Origin: Roseiarcus sp036488815
Lineage (GTDB): Bacteria; Pseudomonadota; Alphaproteobacteria; Rhizobiales; Beijerinckiaceae
Assembly (NCBI GenBank): GCA_036488815.1
Contig: DASXGX010000083.1
Location: 8,038 to 72,037 of the forward strand
Length of the DNA stretch: 64,000 bases
Direction: 5' to 3'
Shown here: positions 1 through 7,759 of the stretch, piece by piece
Position numbering within the stretch: the stretch's first letter is position 1
Layout of the letters: each line of letters opens with the position of its first letter
The notes under the pieces: generated by a model
Told to the model about the DNA's origin: nothing
Seen by the model: only the letters and a program-made list of their open reading frames with translations
Database searches by the model: none
Position numbers and translations under genes: made by a program

Positions 1-873
1 GCCGGCATCTTCACGATCGCCATCGCCGCCATCATGGCGGACATGACGGCGCTGTCGACCTCGAACTGGACCGAAATCGCCGTGATCACGGCCTTGGCGG
101 TCGTCGCGACGGGCTTGTTCGTGCGCCAGGAGCGGCGATCGCCGGAGCCGATGATCTCGCTCAAGCTCTGGGGACGCCGGCCGATCGCCGCTGCGAACGG
201 GGCCTCGCTCCTGGCGGGCATGACGATGATCGGCCTGACGACCTTTCTCCCAGTCTACGTGCAAGGGGTGATGCGGCAGTCCGCGCTGACGGCCGGGTTC
301 GCCTTATCGGTGATGGTGCTGGGCTGGCCGATCGGCGCGACGCTGGCGACCTATCTGCTGCGCCGATTGGGGGTGCGTCCCGTGCTGGTGACGGGCGCCG
401 CGCTTATTCCCGTCGGGGCTATTCTGTTCACCCTCCTCGGCCCGAATGCCTCGCCCTTGGTCGCCGGCGTCGGCTCCGTGATCGTCGGCTTCGGCATGGG
501 ACTGCTGAGCAACTCGTCGCTCGTCCTGATCCAGGAAATCGTCGACTGGTCGGAACGAGGAAGCGCCACCGCCTCGTTCCTCTTTGCGCGCAGCCTGGGC
601 AGCACCTTCGGCGCCACGATCTTCGGCGCGGTGCTCAACTTCGGCTTGCTTCATTCTGGAACGGTGGTCTCCTCCGACCAGCTCAGGGGTCTGCTCGACG
701 GCTCGGCGAAGGACGCGTCCATGACCGGCCCGATCCGCGCCGCGCTCGAGAGTTCGCTCCATCTGACGTTCTTGACGATGTTCGCCATAGCGGTGCTGAC
801 TGCGGCGATTTCGGCGCTGGTGCCGAAAATCAAGCTGACGATGCACCGCGTTCCGTCGGTCGCCTTGGATTAG
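1..873 (+). CDS. MFS multidrug-type exporter, C-terminal part (5' end outside window)
   Basis: The reading frame is open from the first base, so this is the last 290 residues of a longer protein. Several strongly hydrophobic segments are visible. They include a segment ending in a glycine-rich LSVMVLGWPIGA stretch followed by the basic loop LLRRLGVRP, a layout typical of the second half of 12-14 TM major facilitator drug exporters (DHA2/EmrB-like). A TFLPVYVQGV segment resembles the 'P-x-Y-x-Q' segment of that group. The substrate cannot be read from the sequence. It ends two bases before the stop of the convergent membrane-protein gene at 876, so the two transcripts converge with no spacer. 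Confidence 0.85.
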   Translation, partial: AGIFTIAIAAIMADMTALSTSNWTEIAVITALAVVATGLFVRQERRSPEPMISLKLWGRRPIAAANGASLLAGMTMIGLTTFLPVYVQGVMRQSALTAGFALSVMVLGWPIGATLATYLLRRLGVRPVLVTGAALIPVGAILFTLLGPNASPLVAGVGSVIVGFGMGLLSNSSLVLIQEIVDWSERGSATASFLFARSLGSTFGATIFGAVLNFGLLHSGTVVSSDQLRGLLDGSAKDASMTGPIRAALESSLHLTFLTMFAIAVLTAAISALVPKIKLTMHRVPSVALD

Positions 874-875
874 GC

Positions 876-1325
876 CTAACGCCAGGAGAGCGCGACCACC
901 GCGGCGACGGCGAGCACGGACAGCATGCAGGTGTAATAGCTGACGTACAGCATCACCGTCTTCCAGTATAAAATCTGGGACAGGACGGCGCAAAGCGTCT
1001 GTTGGCGCTCCAACTCCCCCACCCGTTCGTCGGGCGGGCGAAACAGACCGGGATCGGCCTTGCGGGCGATGATGAACTGGACCTGCCCCCGGCGCGGATA
1101 GCGGGGAAACAGGCAGACGAGCAGACACAGGAAGATCACGACGAACGGCAGCAGCGCGACGGACAGCGGAAGATAGGTCGGGAACTTGTCGCGGAAGGCG
1201 AGCACCGGACCCAGCATGATCGCGACGAAGACAATCGCGACATTGGCTTTGAAGTCGCTGATGCGGATCGCGTCGGAGAAGCCGAGGATCAGGTTGCGAT
1301 AGTAGGTTTCGGCGTCTTGCGCCAT
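876..1325 (-). CDS. Pycsar effector-like (DUF5706-type) small membrane protein, copy 2
   Basis: A 149-residue membrane protein. I chose the ATG at 1325 (MAQDAETYY), not the upstream in-frame ATG at 1367, because the paralogue at 2107-2556 begins the same way and a GGAG lies about 11 bases upstream. Layout: a short N-terminal helix ending in the motif SDFKAN (residues 23-28), TM at about 28-44, TM at 52-73 closed by FPRYP, a soluble charged linker of about 40 residues, then LSQILYWKT and a last TM at about 123-146. The D-x-K-A motif before the first TM, two N-terminal TMs, a cytosolic linker and the 'L..K...L..S/Y' C-terminal TM match the Pycsar TM-effector family (PF18967) as I know it. The assignment is by eye, not by profile search. 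It is the last gene of a three-gene unit with the HD protein at 1391. A role in nucleotide-triggered membrane disruption is inference. Confidence 0.7.
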   Translation of the reverse strand: MAQDAETYYRNLILGFSDAIRISDFKANVAIVFVAIMLGPVLAFRDKFPTYLPLSVALLPFVVIFLCLLVCLFPRYPRRGQVQFIIARKADPGLFRPPDERVGELERQQTLCAVLSQILYWKTVMLYVSYYTCMLSVLAVAAVVALSWR

Positions 1326-1390
1326 CGTGCGTTTGCTCCGCCGGCCGGACCGCGCGAAGCAGTCCATGGCCGAAATTTATTGAGTATTCG

Positions 1391-2071
1391 CTAGCCGTTG
1401 TCCAGCGGACGGGAGTGGCGCGCGAGCGAGCGCTCCAGGTTGCGCCGCGCCGCCGCTTCGTAGATCGCCGCGAGTTCAGGCGTGCGATAGATCCGGGGCG
1501 CGTCGAGGAAGCGCCTGCGGAAGGCCACCATAGCCGCGCGCCACGTCTCGTCGCTCTTCCGCCCGCTTTCGAGGCGCAGCAAGCGCGTATTGCGGTCGAA
1601 CGTCTCCGCCGGCGCCCCCAACGGGGTGAGGTCGAGATCGAGCACCCACAGGCGCAGCCGTTCGCGGAAGGTTGCCGCACTCCCCGCCGGCGGCTCGTAG
1701 GCGAGATGGTCCTTTGTCGCGCGGATGGTTTCGGCGACCCATTGGCGGTCCGCCTCCGCGATCGGCGCGCCCGCGCTGGCCGCGAGCCACGCCTCGGCTG
1801 AGCGCTCCTCGTTGTCGGCGCGCAACGGGTCGTAGACGCTGTCGTGCCAGGCGATGGCGCAGGCGACGAGCCTGTCGGCTTCGGGCCCAGCGAGGCCGGA
1901 GCGTTCGGAAAGCCGCCGGTGGCGCCGCCACAAAGCCTCGAGATGGGCGACCCCGTGGTAGTGGCGCTCGGGCCGGCTCATCTCCTGAAAAAGCGCGTCC
2001 TTCACCGCGGCGTCGAGCGGCGCCTCGTCGAGCAGGTCCTGGAGCCGCTCCCAGCGTGCATGTTTCGCCAT
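1391..2071 (-). CDS. HD-superfamily metal-dependent phosphohydrolase (COG4339-like)
   Basis: 226 residues. The family signature is clear: RHYHGVAH (His37, His39, His43), IAWHDSVYDP (His76-Asp77), DNEERSA (about 86-92), and VLDLDLTPLG (Asp145/Asp147) followed by an Arg/Glu-rich helix. This is the motif order of the 'predicted metal-dependent HD phosphohydrolase' family. Such proteins bind divalent metal through the His and HD residues and cleave phosphoester bonds; the substrate of this family is unknown. It sits 35 bases after one DUF5706-like gene and 65 bases before the other on the same strand, so it is almost surely co-transcribed. In some bacteria an HD domain of this kind is, to my knowledge, fused to a DUF5706 membrane domain, which would make this a split version. 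It could degrade the nucleotide signal or be part of the effector. Confidence 0.85.
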   Translation of the reverse strand: MAKHARWERLQDLLDEAPLDAAVKDALFQEMSRPERHYHGVAHLEALWRRHRRLSERSGLAGPEADRLVACAIAWHDSVYDPLRADNEERSAEAWLAASAGAPIAEADRQWVAETIRATKDHLAYEPPAGSAATFRERLRLWVLDLDLTPLGAPAETFDRNTRLLRLESGRKSDETWRAAMVAFRRRFLDAPRIYRTPELAAIYEAAARRNLERSLARHSRPLDNG

Positions 2072-2106
2072 AGGTCCGCCCCGGACATTTCACATCGAAG
2101 CGGCGC

Positions 2107-2556
2107 TCACCCGCCGCTGACAACGACGAGCAACTCCGCCGTGACCACGCAGGCCATGCAGATGAAGAAGCTCGTGCGTAGACACAACGTCTTCCAGAAC
2201 AGAATATGCGACAGGATCGCGCAGCGCAGACGTAATTGCGTGATCTCGTGGTCGAGATCGGCGATGAACTTGAAGTCGGCCGCCGACGCCGTCCGCAAGA
2301 CCGGGAAATTGGCCCGGCCGCGCTTGGGATAGCGCGGCAGCAGCGCGACGAGCAGACAGAGAAAGGCCACGAGAAACGGGACCAGCACGACGGGCAGCGG
2401 CAGGAAGGTGGGCAGCTTGTCGCGCGCCCCGATGACCGGACCGATCACGATCGACAGGAAGAAGATGACGATGTTCGCCTTGAAATCGCTGGCGCGGATC
2501 GCGTCCGTGTAGGAGGCGGATAACCCCTGATAATATGCCGCTTCTTCTTGCGCCAT
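2107..2556 (-). CDS. Pycsar effector-like (DUF5706-type) small membrane protein, copy 1
   Basis: 149 residues, exactly the length of the paralogue at 876-1325. The two align without gaps, with roughly half the positions identical by eye. Conserved blocks are SDFKAN (23-28), RDK-P (45-49), FLCLLV with the LLPRYPKRG that follows the second TM, and ILFWKT before the last TM. The linker between the TM pairs is the least conserved part and differs in charge pattern, so the two copies may sense different ligands or form hetero-oligomers. The ATG at 2556 was chosen over 2616 because the protein start MAQEEAAYY matches the paralogue and the longer form adds only an Arg/Pro-rich tail. It is the first gene of the cassette, followed 35 bases later by the HD hydrolase. 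Membrane location is certain; function is inferred from family resemblance only. Confidence 0.7.
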   Translation of the reverse strand: MAQEEAAYYQGLSASYTDAIRASDFKANIVIFFLSIVIGPVIGARDKLPTFLPLPVVLVPFLVAFLCLLVALLPRYPKRGRANFPVLRTASAADFKFIADLDHEITQLRLRCAILSHILFWKTLCLRTSFFICMACVVTAELLVVVSGG

Positions 2557-2652
2557 CGGAATACGCGCCGCCCTCGAGGGCGGCCGCGAGCCCACTGCGC
2601 CCCCCCGCCACAGCATGGAAGAGAACGTTTCGTCTGTCCAGCGGCCACGCGC

Positions 2653-2928
2653 CTATCGCTTTGGAGCGGGCGCCGGGGGAGGCGTCGGCTCAGGGCAATC
2701 GAAACGCGTGCCGCCACGCCCCTGCGACTGCACCCGGCAACGAGACGCGTCCCCCTGCTGCTGAATCGCGTCGTTCGAGCGGGCGCCGGCGGCCGCCGCT
2801 CCTGCGCCCGGGACTTCGACCGTATAGGGGACATAGCCTCCCGGCGCCCCGAATTGGGCCGAGGCGCTCGAAGCGAGAAAAGACAATGCCGGAGCCAGAA
2901 AAAGCGCTTTGATGGGTGCCCCCTTCAA
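2653..2928 (-). CDS. Small secreted proline-rich protein, unknown function
   Basis: 91 residues. It has a signal peptide with a basic n-region, a hydrophobic core LFLAPALSFLA and an AxA-type site (SASA, cleavage near residue 24). The mature part is only about 67 residues, carries two cysteines (CRV and DCPEP) that could form one disulfide, and ends in the low-complexity tail TPPPAPAPKR. The frame opens with TTG at 2928; there is no ATG in frame, so the start is uncertain. It lies on the same strand about 100 bases upstream of the membrane/HD cassette and could be its first gene, or an independent gene. I do not recognise the family. Confidence 0.55.
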   Translation of the reverse strand: MKGAPIKALFLAPALSFLASSASAQFGAPGGYVPYTVEVPGAGAAAAGARSNDAIQQQGDASRCRVQSQGRGGTRFDCPEPTPPPAPAPKR

Positions 2929-3068
2929 GCTCGGCTAGGTCGGAGGTGATTTTGCGCCTTTTCGCCGGGCGGCGCAATCCGGCGCAGCGATGGTGGCGCG
3001 GGGCGGGAGAGCACATATATCCTGCCTCGAGAAAGTCTGCGCGAAGCCGAAATCAACGGGGTGGATGC

Positions 3069-4829
3069 ATGAGCGAGACGCGAAAGCTAGCAGCGATCCT
3101 GGCGGCCGACGTGGTCGGCTTTAGCCGGCTCGCCGGCGCGGATGAGGACGGCACGCTCGCCCGGCTGCGCGCGCTGCGCAGCGAACTTGTCGATCCCACC
3201 ATCGACGCGCATCGTGGGCGGGTCGTCAAGCGCACAGGCGACGGGGTGCTCGCCGAATTTCGCAGCGTCGTCGACGCGGTGCGTTGCGCGATCGAGCTGC
3301 AGAGCAGCATGGTCGAGCGCAACGCGGGACTCGACGCGGATCGCCGCATCGACTTCCGGATGGGCATTCATGTCGGCGACGTCGTCGAAGAAAGCGACGG
3401 CGACCTGATGGGCGACGGGGTCAACATCGCCGCACGCCTCGAAGGCGTGGCCAAGCCCGGCGCGATCTGCCTGTCGGTCGACGCCTATCGCCAGGTGCGG
3501 GCGCGGATCGACCGCGCGGTGGTCGATCTCGGGGAGACCACCCTCAAGAACATCGCCGAGCCGGTCCACGTCTACTCGGTCGAGGTCGGCCTCCCGGCTC
3601 AGGCGAAGCCCTCCCCGCCCCCGGCGGTTGCTTCCCCCGCGCCCGGAAGACTGTCGATTGCCGTGCTGGCGTTCAACAACATGAGCGGCGATCCCGAGCA
3701 GGAATATTTCTCCGACGGGATCAGCGAGGACATCATCACCGATCTCTCCAAGCTGTCCAGACTCCACGTCGTCGCGCGCAATTCGTCGTTCGTCTACAAG
3801 AAGGCGCCGGTGTCGGTGCCCGATGTGGCCAAGGCGCTCGGGGTTCGCTACGTCCTCGAGGGCAGTGTGCGCAAAGCGGGCAATCGCGTCCGCGTCGCGG
3901 CGCAGTTGATCGATTCGACCACCGGCGGCCACGTCTGGGCGAACCGCTTCGATCGCGAACTCACCGATATTTTCGCCATCCAGGACGAACTCACCAAGGA
4001 GATCGTCTCCGCGCTGCAGTGCACCCTGACGATGAGCGAGCAGAACCGCATGGCGCCCAGGCGCAGCGGAAGCGTCGAGGCCTACGAACTGTTCCTTCGC
4101 GGGCGCGAGCACCTGTCTTCCGCGACCGGGACCAGCATGGTCGCCGCGCGCAGCCTCCTGGAGCGCGCGGTCGCCCTCGACCCGAGCTATGCAGCCGCGC
4201 ACGCCATGATCGCGCTCACTCACGTCATCGACTACGCCAACGGCTTCACGCGCGACCCTGACGCTTCGCTTCGCCTCGGGCTCGAAACGGCGGAGCGCGC
4301 GTTGGAGATCGACGAAACGGAGCCGAGCGCTCATCTGGGGCTCGGAGCCGCGCTGATGTGGAGCCGCGATCTCGACGGGGCGCGCGCCGCCGTCGGGCGG
4401 GCGATCTCGCTCTCGCCCAATTCCGCCGACGGCTTGCGCTCGCTGGCCCAAGTCGAGAACTTCTCGGGCGAGCCGGCGCGCGCGCTCGAGAACCTCGCCG
4501 CCTATATGAAACGAGATCCCTACTATCCCGACATCGCGCTGCAAATGGTCGCCGACGCGCGCTTCGCCCTCGGCGAGTACGAGGAGGCGATCGAGGCGAT
4601 CGAGCAGAGGCTGGCGCGCAATCCGCGTTCCGAGACCTCCTACGCCTTGCTCGCTTCCTGCTACGGGATGCTCGGGCAGAGCGAAGCGTGCCGCAAAGCC
4701 TGGGACGAGACGTTGCGAATCCGGCCGGACTTCTCCATGGAGCGCCGCCGCCGCGTGATGCCCTTCCGCGACCCGGAAAACTTCGAGCGCCGCGTCGAGG
4801 GCCTGCGTAAGGGCGGCGTCAGCGTGTGA
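3069..4829 (+). CDS. Class III adenylate/guanylate cyclase with TolB-like and TPR regions
   Basis: 586 residues. The ATG at 3069 is preceded by GGGGTGG, and the catalytic domain begins right after it, so the longer frame from 2916 is not used. Residues about 5-170 are a class III cyclase domain: LAADVVGFSRL carries the first metal aspartate, KRTGDG the second, GIHVGDV and GDGVNIAARLE complete the active site. Residues about 195-330 resemble the TolB N-terminal/FlgO-like region (AVLAFNNMSGDPEQEYFSDG). The rest is tetratricopeptide-like helices. This architecture is common in Rhizobiales and predicts a soluble cyclase making cAMP or cGMP. It is divergent from the small secreted protein and the DUF5706/HD cassette. 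It is not of the PycC pyrimidine cyclase type as far as I can judge, so a link with the cassette is only positional. Confidence 0.92.
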   Translation: MSETRKLAAILAADVVGFSRLAGADEDGTLARLRALRSELVDPTIDAHRGRVVKRTGDGVLAEFRSVVDAVRCAIELQSSMVERNAGLDADRRIDFRMGIHVGDVVEESDGDLMGDGVNIAARLEGVAKPGAICLSVDAYRQVRARIDRAVVDLGETTLKNIAEPVHVYSVEVGLPAQAKPSPPPAVASPAPGRLSIAVLAFNNMSGDPEQEYFSDGISEDIITDLSKLSRLHVVARNSSFVYKKAPVSVPDVAKALGVRYVLEGSVRKAGNRVRVAAQLIDSTTGGHVWANRFDRELTDIFAIQDELTKEIVSALQCTLTMSEQNRMAPRRSGSVEAYELFLRGREHLSSATGTSMVAARSLLERAVALDPSYAAAHAMIALTHVIDYANGFTRDPDASLRLGLETAERALEIDETEPSAHLGLGAALMWSRDLDGARAAVGRAISLSPNSADGLRSLAQVENFSGEPARALENLAAYMKRDPYYPDIALQMVADARFALGEYEEAIEAIEQRLARNPRSETSYALLASCYGMLGQSEACRKAWDETLRIRPDFSMERRRRVMPFRDPENFERRVEGLRKGGVSV

Positions 4830-4925
4830 CCGCGCTTTTCCAATTGGCGCAGAAATTGCCTTACAATCGCCGATGGGTGTGGTGATTCGCGGGCGGGCCG
4901 CACGCCGGCGCTTTGGAGCGTGGAG

Positions 4926-5699
4926 ATGACGGAGCGCGTCGGGCGCAAGAAGGTTCTGATCGTCCTGCATCAAGAGCATTCGACGCCGGGGCGGGTCGGC
5001 GCGATCCTTCAGGCGCTGGACGCCCGCCTCGACATTCGGCGTCCGTGTCTGGGCGAGCCGCTGCCCTCGACATTGGGCGACCACGACGGCGCGATCGTGT
5101 TCGGCGGCCCCATGGGCGCCAACGACGATTGCGACTGGATCAAGCGGGAAATCGACTGGCTGGCGACGCCGTTGCGGGAGGAGAAGCCCTTCCTCGGCAT
5201 TTGCCTCGGCGCCCAGATGCTGGCGCGCCAGCTCGGCGCGCGCGTCTTCACCCATCCCGACCGGCGCGGCGAGGTCGGATATGTCAGGATCGCGCCGACG
5301 CCGGAGGGCGACAGGCTTTGCGCCGCGCCATTCCCGCGCTCGGTTTATCACTGGCACTTCGACGGCTTCGATCTGCCCGCCGGGGCGCGCCTGCTGGCGA
5401 CCGGCGGCGCAAACTTCCCCAATCAGGCCTATTGCTACGGCGCGCGGGCGATCGGCCTCCAGTTCCACCCCGAGGTGACGTACCACATGATGTGCCGGTG
5501 GACGACGGTCGGCCATGAGAGGCTCGTCCATCCGGGCGCGCAGCCGCGCCATAGCCACCTCGACGGCTGGTTCCAGCACGACGGCATGGTGGCGAACTGG
5601 CTGACGACGTTCTTGTCCGCATGGCTGGGCGGCGCGGCGTTCGGCGCCGCAGCCCCCACGCGCGCTGTCGAAATCGAGACCTTGCGCGCCGCCGAATAG
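4926..5699 (+). CDS. Class I glutamine amidotransferase-like protein
   Basis: 257 residues. ATG 4926 is preceded by TTGGAG at a good distance; a GTG at 4920 is in frame but too close to that site. Class I GATase landmarks are in order: FGGPMGAND (oxyanion region), GICLGAQ with the nucleophile Cys, and LQFHPEV with the catalytic His and Glu. No synthetase domain is attached. It resembles the GMP-synthase-like stand-alone amidotransferases (GuaA N-domain/YfeJ type), which hydrolyse gamma-glutamyl amides or glutamine. The exact substrate is not readable. It stands alone between convergent or unrelated neighbours; the next gene (5783) is convergent. Confidence 0.88.
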   Translation: MTERVGRKKVLIVLHQEHSTPGRVGAILQALDARLDIRRPCLGEPLPSTLGDHDGAIVFGGPMGANDDCDWIKREIDWLATPLREEKPFLGICLGAQMLARQLGARVFTHPDRRGEVGYVRIAPTPEGDRLCAAPFPRSVYHWHFDGFDLPAGARLLATGGANFPNQAYCYGARAIGLQFHPEVTYHMMCRWTTVGHERLVHPGAQPRHSHLDGWFQHDGMVANWLTTFLSAWLGGAAFGAAAPTRAVEIETLRAAE

Positions 5700-5782
5700 C
5701 CGGCGCGCTGAGCGGCGCGCAAATCCCCGGTCGTCGGGCTCCGGTTCCGCCTCTGACTGGCGAACCAAGCACGGCGCGCGCC

Positions 5783-6787
5783 TTATGCGGCTTGCGCCTC
5801 GCGCGCGGCCGCCTGGCGGGCGTTCGCTTGCGCGTAGCGGCGGGCCAGCACCGCGCAGACGATCAACTGGATCTGATGGAACAGCATCAGCGGCAGGACG
5901 GCGATGCCGACCTGAGCAAGCGGAAAAAGAATGCTCGCCATCGGCACGCCGCTCGCAAGGCTCTTCTTCGAGCCGCAGAACATGATCGCGATTTCGTCGG
6001 CGCGGTCGAAGCCGAACCAGCGCGCCCCCGTCACGGTGATCGCCAGCACCATCGCCAGCAGCAACGCGCAGACCACGACGAGCTTCACGAGATCGGCCAC
6101 GCCGATCACATGCCAGATGCCGTTGAGAACGGCTTGGCTGAAGGCGAGATAGACGACCAGCAGGATCGATCCGCGATCGACGAAGCCCAGCGCCGCTTTG
6201 TGGCGCGCAACGAATGCGCCGATCCACGGGCGCAAGAAATGCCCAGCGAGAAAGGGCGCCAGCAGTTGCAGGACGATCGAGACGACCGAGCCGAGGGACA
6301 CGCCACCCTTCAGATTCATCAACAGCGCCACAAGGGCCGGCGTCAGGAAAATGCCGATCAGATTGGACAGCGAGGCGCTGCAGACCGCGGCGGCGACATT
6401 GCCGCGCGCAATCGAGGTGAAGGCGATCGAGGATTGCACCGTCGAGGGCAACAGACAGAGAAACATCAGGCCGGCGAGCAGGGAATCCGGCAGGAACGAT
6501 CCGAGCGTATGGCGAAGCGCTTCGCCGAGCAGCGGAAACAGGACGAAGGTCGAACAGAGGACGAGCAGGTGCAGCCGCCAGTGCAGCGCGCCGGCCACCA
6601 CCGCCTCGCGCGACAACCGGGCGCCGTGCAGAAAGAACAGGAGCGCGATCGCCAGAATCGTCGCGACATGGACGATCTGAGCAGCCGCGCCGCTCGCCGG
6701 AAGGAGGCTCGCGATGACGACCGCGGCGACGATCGCCAATGTGAAATTGTCAGGCTTGAACGTCGACAAGGAACGCAGCAACGCCAT
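5783..6787 (-). CDS. Bile acid:sodium symporter (BASS/SBF-like) family transporter
   Basis: 334 residues with about 9-10 hydrophobic helices and very short loops. The motif run FFLHGARLSREAV near residue 52, FLCLLPSTVQSSIAFTS near 120 and ARGNVAAAVCSASLSN near 135 is typical of the SBF-like (YfeH/PF13593) branch of bile acid:Na+ symporters. Members carry organic anions with sodium; the substrate here is unknown. GGGAG-like sequence about 10 bases upstream supports the ATG at 6787. The adjacent upstream gene on the same strand is the PhyH oxygenase at 6868, 80 bases away. Confidence 0.9.
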   Translation of the reverse strand: MALLRSLSTFKPDNFTLAIVAAVVIASLLPASGAAAQIVHVATILAIALLFFLHGARLSREAVVAGALHWRLHLLVLCSTFVLFPLLGEALRHTLGSFLPDSLLAGLMFLCLLPSTVQSSIAFTSIARGNVAAAVCSASLSNLIGIFLTPALVALLMNLKGGVSLGSVVSIVLQLLAPFLAGHFLRPWIGAFVARHKAALGFVDRGSILLVVYLAFSQAVLNGIWHVIGVADLVKLVVVCALLLAMVLAITVTGARWFGFDRADEIAIMFCGSKKSLASGVPMASILFPLAQVGIAVLPLMLFHQIQLIVCAVLARRYAQANARQAAAREAQAA

Positions 6788-6867
6788 TTCGGCGATCTCC
6801 CACGGGCATCACTCCGCGCGCAAAGGCGCCGAAGCGCCCTCGCCTGTCAATGCTTTGCGCCCCGGCG

Positions 6868-7695
6868 TCACTCCGTCCCCATCACCAGGCCCTCGATGTC
6901 GTGTTTTTGCGTGACGGGCGCGAGTTCGTCGACGACGCGGCACACGAGGTGGTCGCGTACGGAGGCGGGAAGCGCCTCGTAATAATCCTGCGTCACCATG
7001 AGGTCGTGCAGAGCGGCGTGGCCGGCGCCGGGCGCGTCCGCTCCGAGCACCAGCACGGGCCGCGCGATCGGCGAGGGATGCGCCGTCCCGCGATGAATGG
7101 TGAGCGCCGAGCGGCACGAGATGTCGCCCATCTCGGGATATTTTCGCACGCCCTTGGCCGCGAACTCCGGCCAGCGCTCCTTGTCGGGGAACATCTCATG
7201 CTTCCAGGCGCGCCCGTCCACCCACTGGGTGCCGACCGCAACCTCGAACGGCCCCATGTCGGGCGTCACGTCGACGCCCGTGAGGTTGAAGGCGAGCGAC
7301 GTGATGCGCCGATCGCGCCAGGTCTCCGGCGGAGACGGGAAGTCTCGATGCCAGGGCTGATTCATGGCGCCCTGGAAAGGCGTGTCGAAGCCGATCTCGA
7401 CGATCTCGTACTTCGGGCCCAACGCCGCTTCGCACATCGCCGTCACCCAGGGATGGGTGACGAGATCGACGAAGCCGCGAAAATCCTGGGGATGGATTTC
7501 GACGTACCAACGGCGAGGGCCGCGTCCGACCGCGCCGCCGGGGCGTTGGATGGCCGCCCAGAAGGCGGTCATCATGTCCTCGCGCATCCGTTCCGCCCAA
7601 TCCCTGGAGAACGCCGCTTTCAGGCCGACGACGCCATCGCGGTAAAGGGTTTCGACATCGGCGGCGACGCGCGCCGTGGGGGCTTCAGTCGACAT
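6868..7695 (-). CDS. Phytanoyl-CoA dioxygenase (PhyH) family Fe(II)/2-oxoglutarate oxygenase
   Basis: 275 residues. The ATG at 7695 follows GGAGG at ideal spacing; the frame continues upstream but without a good start. The iron-binding facial triad is visible as WHRDF (His116, Asp118) and IHRGTAH (His201 or His206). An arginine six residues after that region (Arg212) is placed to bind 2-oxoglutarate. EIHPQDFRGF and FNLTGVDVTPDMGPFEV also fit PhyH-family folds. Members hydroxylate unactivated carbons of small molecules. The substrate is not deducible, and the neighbours (SBF transporter downstream, xseA upstream) give little hint. Confidence 0.88.
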   Translation of the reverse strand: MSTEAPTARVAADVETLYRDGVVGLKAAFSRDWAERMREDMMTAFWAAIQRPGGAVGRGPRRWYVEIHPQDFRGFVDLVTHPWVTAMCEAALGPKYEIVEIGFDTPFQGAMNQPWHRDFPSPPETWRDRRITSLAFNLTGVDVTPDMGPFEVAVGTQWVDGRAWKHEMFPDKERWPEFAAKGVRKYPEMGDISCRSALTIHRGTAHPSPIARPVLVLGADAPGAGHAALHDLMVTQDYYEALPASVRDHLVCRVVDELAPVTQKHDIEGLVMGTE

Positions 7696-7759
7696 TGGCT
7701 TCCTCCGTTTCTTGTCCGACCTCTCGAGGGGTGGTTTGGTTCCGAGCTGCTTTGCGTTT

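Noticed and set aside
3069..4829. The cyclase as a genuine PycC pyrimidine cyclase
   Set aside because: Its TolB-like and TPR regions and active-site sequences are those of common Rhizobiales adenylate/guanylate cyclases.
3087..6227. A 1046-codon open frame on the minus strand opposite the cyclase and amidotransferase
   Set aside because: It is antisense to two genes with clear domains, is Arg/Ala-rich and lacks motifs. Long antisense frames are expected at this GC.
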